Shown here piece by piece: positions 20,132 to 24,125 of a stretch of 24,125 bases of DNA. This stretch comes from Stereocaulon alpinum (taxonomy: Eukaryota; Ascomycota; Lecanoromycetes; Lecanorales; Stereocaulaceae): NCBI GenBank assembly GCA_018257865.1, contig JAEUBA010000210.1, forward strand, positions 1 through 24,125, read 5' to 3'. The notes under the pieces were generated by a model. That model made no database searches and was not told the origin of the DNA. It saw only the letters and a list, made by a program, of their open reading frames with translations. Both the position numbers and the translations under genes were made by a program. The number at the start of each line of letters is the position of its first letter. Position 1 is the first letter of the stretch.

Positions 20132-20199
20132 CTTTAAATACTATACTTTAGACTATATAGTATAAGTACTTCTAGTTCTACCTTAGGGGAGAGACGGCG

Positions 20200-21100
20200 C
20201 GTTATATCCGAAGTAATAAGTAGATTTAAAGGAAGGGAGGTAGCTCCTATTCCTAAGGATAGAATTACTATTAGCGAAGGAGGAATAAAGTTACCTACCC
20301 CTACTAAGTTCTCTAGTAGGAAGGGAGGATTAAATACGTTTCTTTAATAAATTAACCTATATATAGTATTTAATATATTAAGCTTCTATACCGTAAAGGC
20401 TAGGAATATATTTTACTTATTATACCTTAAAGGTAATACGGCAGTAGTACTTTAACCCTAGTTAGAAGAATATCTCTTAATCTAAAACCCTAATATAATA
20501 GAGGATAACTCTTTAAAAATTATCTCTAATAAAATATATATTAGGAACCTATTAAGGTTCTACTTTAGGGATAGTACTAAAGAGAGAAGGCTAGAATAAA
20601 AGCTTATAAATCTCTAATAGAAGGGACCTATAATAGAGTATATAGCGTAGTTTAGGGGAATCGCCTATTAGCTTAAGTAGTTAGAAGACGCTTAAGCCGC
20701 TACGTATTAGAAAGGACTAAAGGATAAGGTTAAGGATAAGCTCGCCTATTCTAATAATATTAGAAACTTTATATAATTAGTATCTAAGGTCTACTCTATT
20801 AATAATAGGCTATATAAAAGAAAGATAGAATAGAAGTCTTTAGTTCCGGTTACTAGGTTTAGGAGAAAGGAAAATATTTTAGCTATAAAAGCGAAATTCT
20901 CCGGAAAGCCTTATAAAGGAAAGAAGTAGAAGAAGGACCTATCTAATATAGAATACTATAGATACTATAAGAGGGGATACTACTAAAATAAGTACCCTTA
21001 ATAAGAATAGGTAGCTATAGTAGGGGATATAAACCCCGCCTATAATAAATAGGAGCAGCCGGAACGACCGGAATAGTTAACTAATAATAAGTATAACTAC
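20200..21100 (+). pseudogene. Gypsy-C gag with ruined zinc knuckle
   Basis: Capsid/nucleocapsid protein of a Ty3/gypsy element. The frame gives TKFSSRKGGLNTFL (about 20308-20350), NSLKIISNKIYIRNLLRFYF, RNFI and LVSKVYSINNRLYKRKIE, a typical fungal retrotransposon gag layout. At 20951-20998 the sequence reads EYYRYYKRGYY then NKYP. The CCHC zinc knuckle (Cx2Cx4Hx4C) has had every Cys and its His changed to Tyr, along with the neighbouring His. Each is explained by TG to TA or CA to TA. The element lies directly downstream of its 5' LTR. The start codon cannot be fixed. Confidence 0.8.
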
Positions 21101-22017
21101 TTAAGTTAGACGACTTGCTATAATAATTCGTACTAAATATATCTTAGTAAAAAGGACGGATTAGGGTAGTACCCCTAAAAACTAAGATATTAGGTATCTA
21201 TAGTAAATAGTAAAGAATACTTTAGTAAGGATTAGATTAATAATCCCTACTAAGAACTATCCTTAGGAAGCGAGTTAGGAGAGCTTATAGAGGGAGAAGC
21301 CTTATTAGATAATAAGACCCTTAATAGGATTAAGGCTTTAAGGTTAGATACCTAAAGGACTTAAGAAGAACTACTAGAATCCTATTAATAGCGACTGGAT
21401 TACGCAGAGTAGTAGGTAACTAATCTTTATAATAAGCTAGATAAAGCTGACGAGTACGCTAAGAAGGTTATATTAGAGTTCCTAATATAAGTATTAATAG
21501 TATTAATAAGCTATAAGGAGAAATAAAACCTCGCGAAATATAGGAATAGGCTAGTATTAATTATTAAATTTATAGAATTCTTCTAGAAAATAACTAAAGC
21601 GGGAATAAAGGAAGGACTTAAAGCGTTTAAGGCCTTAGTAGCCTAAAAGATCTAAAAAGCGCTATAAAGGGATAAGTATATAGACCTAAGGAATATAATC
21701 TATTAAAGAGTTCCCCTAGGTTTAAGATTCTTAAAGGACGGGAGTATTTTATTACCTAATTAGAGGCTTATTCTATATAAAGTTTAACTAACTATACGAG
21801 CTTTAGAATAGAAAGTTAAGAGTCTCCTAAGATACTAGGAGAAGATTTCTATTAACTAGTTTATTAGAAATAAGGTAGAGCTGTATACTCTAGTTATAAA
21901 ACACTCGTCTTTAAAAAACTAGGAAGTTCCCTAGTAAATAGGCCGACCGGAGGAACTAGCTAAAAGGTCGAATAAGTTACCTCAGCCGAATTATATAATA
22001 ATATTAGGTTTTAGTTC
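21101..22017 (+). pseudogene. Gypsy-C gag-protease linker region
   Basis: The gag frame can be followed onward with RIP-type stops. Text includes LGSELGELIEGEALLDNKTL (about 21268-21325), LDKADEYAKKVILEFL and VELYTLVIKHSSLKN (about 21877-21920). No domain is recognised; it is charged and helical in character. The frame moves to the next register by the protease at about 22018. This could be a ribosomal frameshift site in the ancestor or an indel. Confidence 0.5.
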
Positions 22018-22652
22018 TAGGCAAAAGTTGATAGTATTCCGGTAAGGGTTATTATTAATAGTAGATTAAGTAAGGATTTAATTAAACTAAGTTTTATAAG
22101 AAAATATGATTTACCTATACAAAAACGCGAGCTATACGCGTTAATAAACTTCGATAGGTTAATAATAGGGACTATTAATAGAAGTACTAAAATACTTAAC
22201 CTAAGGATAAGACGAAGATATAAGAAGTATACCTTTAATTTAGTACTAAGAGGGGTTAATAATATTACCCTAGGAATCCTATAGCTAAAGAAAGCTAACC
22301 TATTAATAGGATAGGGTTCTTAGGATATAATATTTATAGATAGTATACTAAATAGAGTTCTACTAGTCTAAGAATATAAATCTCTCTTAGTAGTAGTATA
22401 AACCTAAGAGGAGATAAAGGATAATTTTAAGTTAGGAAATATTATAGTACTATAGAGTTAAGTTAGACTTATAAGCGAGACTACTACTATAAAAATCCTA
22501 AATAAATATACGGAATTTAGAACTCTATTCTAGGAAGAGAGTACTAATAAAGCCCTTCCTAAGTACTAACTATAGGACTATAAGATTAAACTAATCTTAG
22601 GTAAAGAATTTATAAAGAAGCTAATATACCTACTATTATAAGATAAAGCTAA
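22018..22652 (+). pseudogene. Gypsy-C protease and start of RT
   Basis: Retropepsin-like aspartic protease followed by the RT leader. From 22024 the frame reads KVDSIPVRVI, then INSRLSKDLI where IDSGSSKDFI-type active-site text is expected: Asp to Asn and Gly to Arg by TG to TA, Ser to Leu by CA to TA. FIRKYDLP, YALINFDR and VNNITLGIL follow as in gypsy proteases. Near 22500-22652, KYTEFRTLF, ALPKY, DYKIKLILGKEFIKKLIYLL match the linker before RT. The rest of RT is separated by the LINE that begins at 22653. Confidence 0.82.
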
Positions 22653-24125
22653 TTGATTGATTGATTTATACGCCTATTCTAGTATCTATATATACTAATA
22701 AGGGTGTTCTCTTATATTATTAGGAAATCTAGGGGGGTTAAAGGCCCTCTAGACGCGAAAGAAACCTTTCTAAAGTCGCCCCTTCTAGCTAAAAACTTTC
22801 GCTTATTAGCTTACTTATTATTCTACTCCGCCTATCTAACCTCGCTGCTAGGCTTTATAATACTAGTAATAATAATCTCTATTACCCTAATAGGCCCTAT
22901 AATACTCCGGTAGCTCCGCCGCCTTTAGCTTCTACTTATACTTAGGCTTCTTTATCTTTAGGGTTTTTATTGCTAGTTCTACTCTAATAGGGAGTTTAGA
23001 TTAGGAGAGCTATTCCCTAGTAAGTTAATACTATATTAGAAATCCTAACCTAACTAGCTATCTTGTAGCTACTCTTATATTAATAACCTCAGCTAGTATA
23101 ATCCTAATATTATAAGTCTCTACCTCTTTAATAAGCTCCCTTTAAGTATCGCTAAGCTCTAAGTAGTATAGGAGAATATACTTTATATCCTAATTCCTCT
23201 ATCTATAACTATAGTAGGTACTACGGACCCCTAGTACCCTCGCCTTATAAAGGAAGTAGTTAAACCTATTCTTCCTACTTTAGAGTTAGACTACTATTAA
23301 GCTTTCTACCTTCCTAAGCTTTAGGTAGTAGTTATACCTTTCTCTAAATAATAGTTTATTCTATATAGGTATATAAGAGTACTTAGGGATAATATCCTTA
23401 TATACCTCCTACTACTTAATCTACTTCGCTATTACCTAGCCTTATATCTTCTTAGCTAGGACGCCTATATCTTAATACTCCTTAATATCTATTTTTAGGT
23501 TATACTAATATACCTTCCTCCTTATTACTATTACCGCTTAATCCTAATCCTTCGCCTTAAGCTCCTACAGGGCCTATTCTTCCTTTTCTAGTAATAAGGT
23601 TAGGCGTATTAGGCGCGCCCTTCCTCTCCTTCCCCGCAGTCTCCTATAGATTAAGCGGTTACCTTTAATTATTAAGGGGTATACTCCCCTTAGTACCTAG
23701 TATCTTATAACTAAGGTATCTAGATAGGTTTAGATAGGTATAATAACTACTTCCGCTTTTAGGACTTAGACTAGTATTACCTTATATACTCTAAGTACTA
23801 TCTGTAGGTAGTTATTCTATATTATTGCGAGCGTCTTAATATACTTTTCTATAGCTCCCCACCCCCTAGTAGGGGTATACTATATTAGAGTAGCGAATAT
23901 AAGTATAAGCCTTACTACTATACTATATACCTTCCTATACTTCTTAAACGTAGCTCCCTAAGTTAATCCTACTAGGCACTTAATCGCTTAGGCTTAAGTA
24001 GTAGCCTTTATCTTTACCTACGCTATATATAGGCCCTAGCGGAGTTTAGTATTAATATATAGCCCTAAGACCCTAATACTCGCTTCTAGCTTAACCTCTA
24101 TATTACTAAATTATACCGTCTCCTT
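22653..24125 (-). mobile_element. Tad1-like LINE, copy 2, running out of the window
   Basis: Same LINE as 323-1469, in the opposite orientation and longer. The 3' tail reads ttgattgattgatt on the plus strand at 22653, followed by the conserved 3' end tatacgcctattctagtatc. The insertion interrupts Gypsy-C RT. The target duplication cannot be checked because the 5' end is outside the window. It is more heavily RIP-mutated than copy 1 through most of its length; base differences are C/T or G/A. Confidence 0.88.
22850..24125 (-). pseudogene. LINE ORF2, RT thumb to C-terminus (copy 2)
   Basis: The minus strand gives RT text upstream of what copy 1 keeps: KLEASIRVLGLYINTKLR, then CLVGLT, GATFKKYRKVYSIVVRLILI, FATLI, YTPTRGWGAIEKYIKTLAII and LRVYKVIL. 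These are characteristic of fungal Tad1-clade reverse transcriptases after the catalytic palm. The palm itself with its FADD-type motif would lie outside the window. The C-terminal Cys/His part corresponds to copy 1. CGA stands where copy 1 has TGA, so the annotated end is approximate. Confidence 0.83.

Larger units (their letters stand above)
1..24125. other. RIP-mutated, AT-rich transposon graveyard
   Basis: Seen: over most of the window CA and TG dinucleotides are rare and TA is very frequent, while CG stays common (for example the many gcg and cgc triplets). Recognisable protein frames carry TAG or TAA at positions expected to be CAG, CAA or TGG. Cys and His codons have become Tyr, and Asp after T has become Asn. 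Known: this is the CpA to TpA signature of repeat-induced point mutation in Pezizomycotina. Inferred: most of the DNA was duplicated and mutated during sexual cycles and is not expected to encode protein. The weakest damage is at about 335-560, 9050-9390, 11930-12110 and 19775-19830. Confidence 0.93.

Noticed and set aside
1..24125. CpG-methylation decay as the cause of AT enrichment
   Set aside because: CpG remains frequent throughout while CpA and TpG are depleted, which is the RIP pattern.

Overview
This window looks like AT-rich, gene-poor chromatin from a filamentous ascomycete (Pezizomycotina). It has been heavily mutated by repeat-induced point mutation (RIP). CpA and TpG are nearly absent over long stretches while TpA is very common. 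CpG is kept, so the pattern is RIP and not ordinary CpG deamination. Most stop codons fall where CAA, CAG or TGG would be expected. I see no intact host gene, no tRNA or rRNA gene and no CRISPR array. The species cannot be named from this sequence.

Layout from left to right. The 3' part of a Ty3/gypsy pol gene (Gypsy-A, + strand) occupies 1-322 and 1484-1890. It is split by a 5'-truncated Tad1-like LINE (323-1469) with a 14-bp target duplication. A candidate Gypsy-A 3' LTR (3471-3688) abuts the integrase and chromodomain of a second gypsy element (Gypsy-D, to about 4735). That element is followed by an antisense coiled-coil frame and a 357-bp LTR (5268-5624). From 5625 to about 9960 lie degraded reading frames: an unrecognised minus-strand frame, then a plus-strand transposase-like frame. 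The latter is interrupted at 8997-9393 by a 397-bp SINE-like element with a 10-bp target duplication. Next come a 9-bp minisatellite, a 20-bp tandem array inside a dispersed repeat (R1), a second SINE copy (10914-11314) and a stretch with weak RIP (11315-12110). An unrecognised long + frame (about 12690-14160) ends at a second copy of that repeat (R2).

The right third is a nest of retroelements. Gypsy-B pol runs on the minus strand (about 16120-19774: protease, reverse transcriptase, RNase H, integrase, degenerate chromodomain). It is broken in or before the protease-gag region by Gypsy-C (+ strand: 357-bp 5' LTR at 19775-20131, then gag with a ruined zinc knuckle, protease and the start of RT). 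Gypsy-C is in turn broken by a second LINE copy on the minus strand (22653 to the window end).

The main biological point is that the SINE-like element and the LINE share about 65-70 bp at their 3' ends, including a short (TTGA/TCAA)n tail. This is the arrangement expected when a SINE uses the machinery of a partner LINE. Two insertions (LINE in Gypsy-A, SINE in the transposase-like gene) are precise enough that removing the insert plus one target copy restores the host element's reading frame. A second point is a set of coding-like antisense frames directly downstream of pol in up to three gypsy elements.
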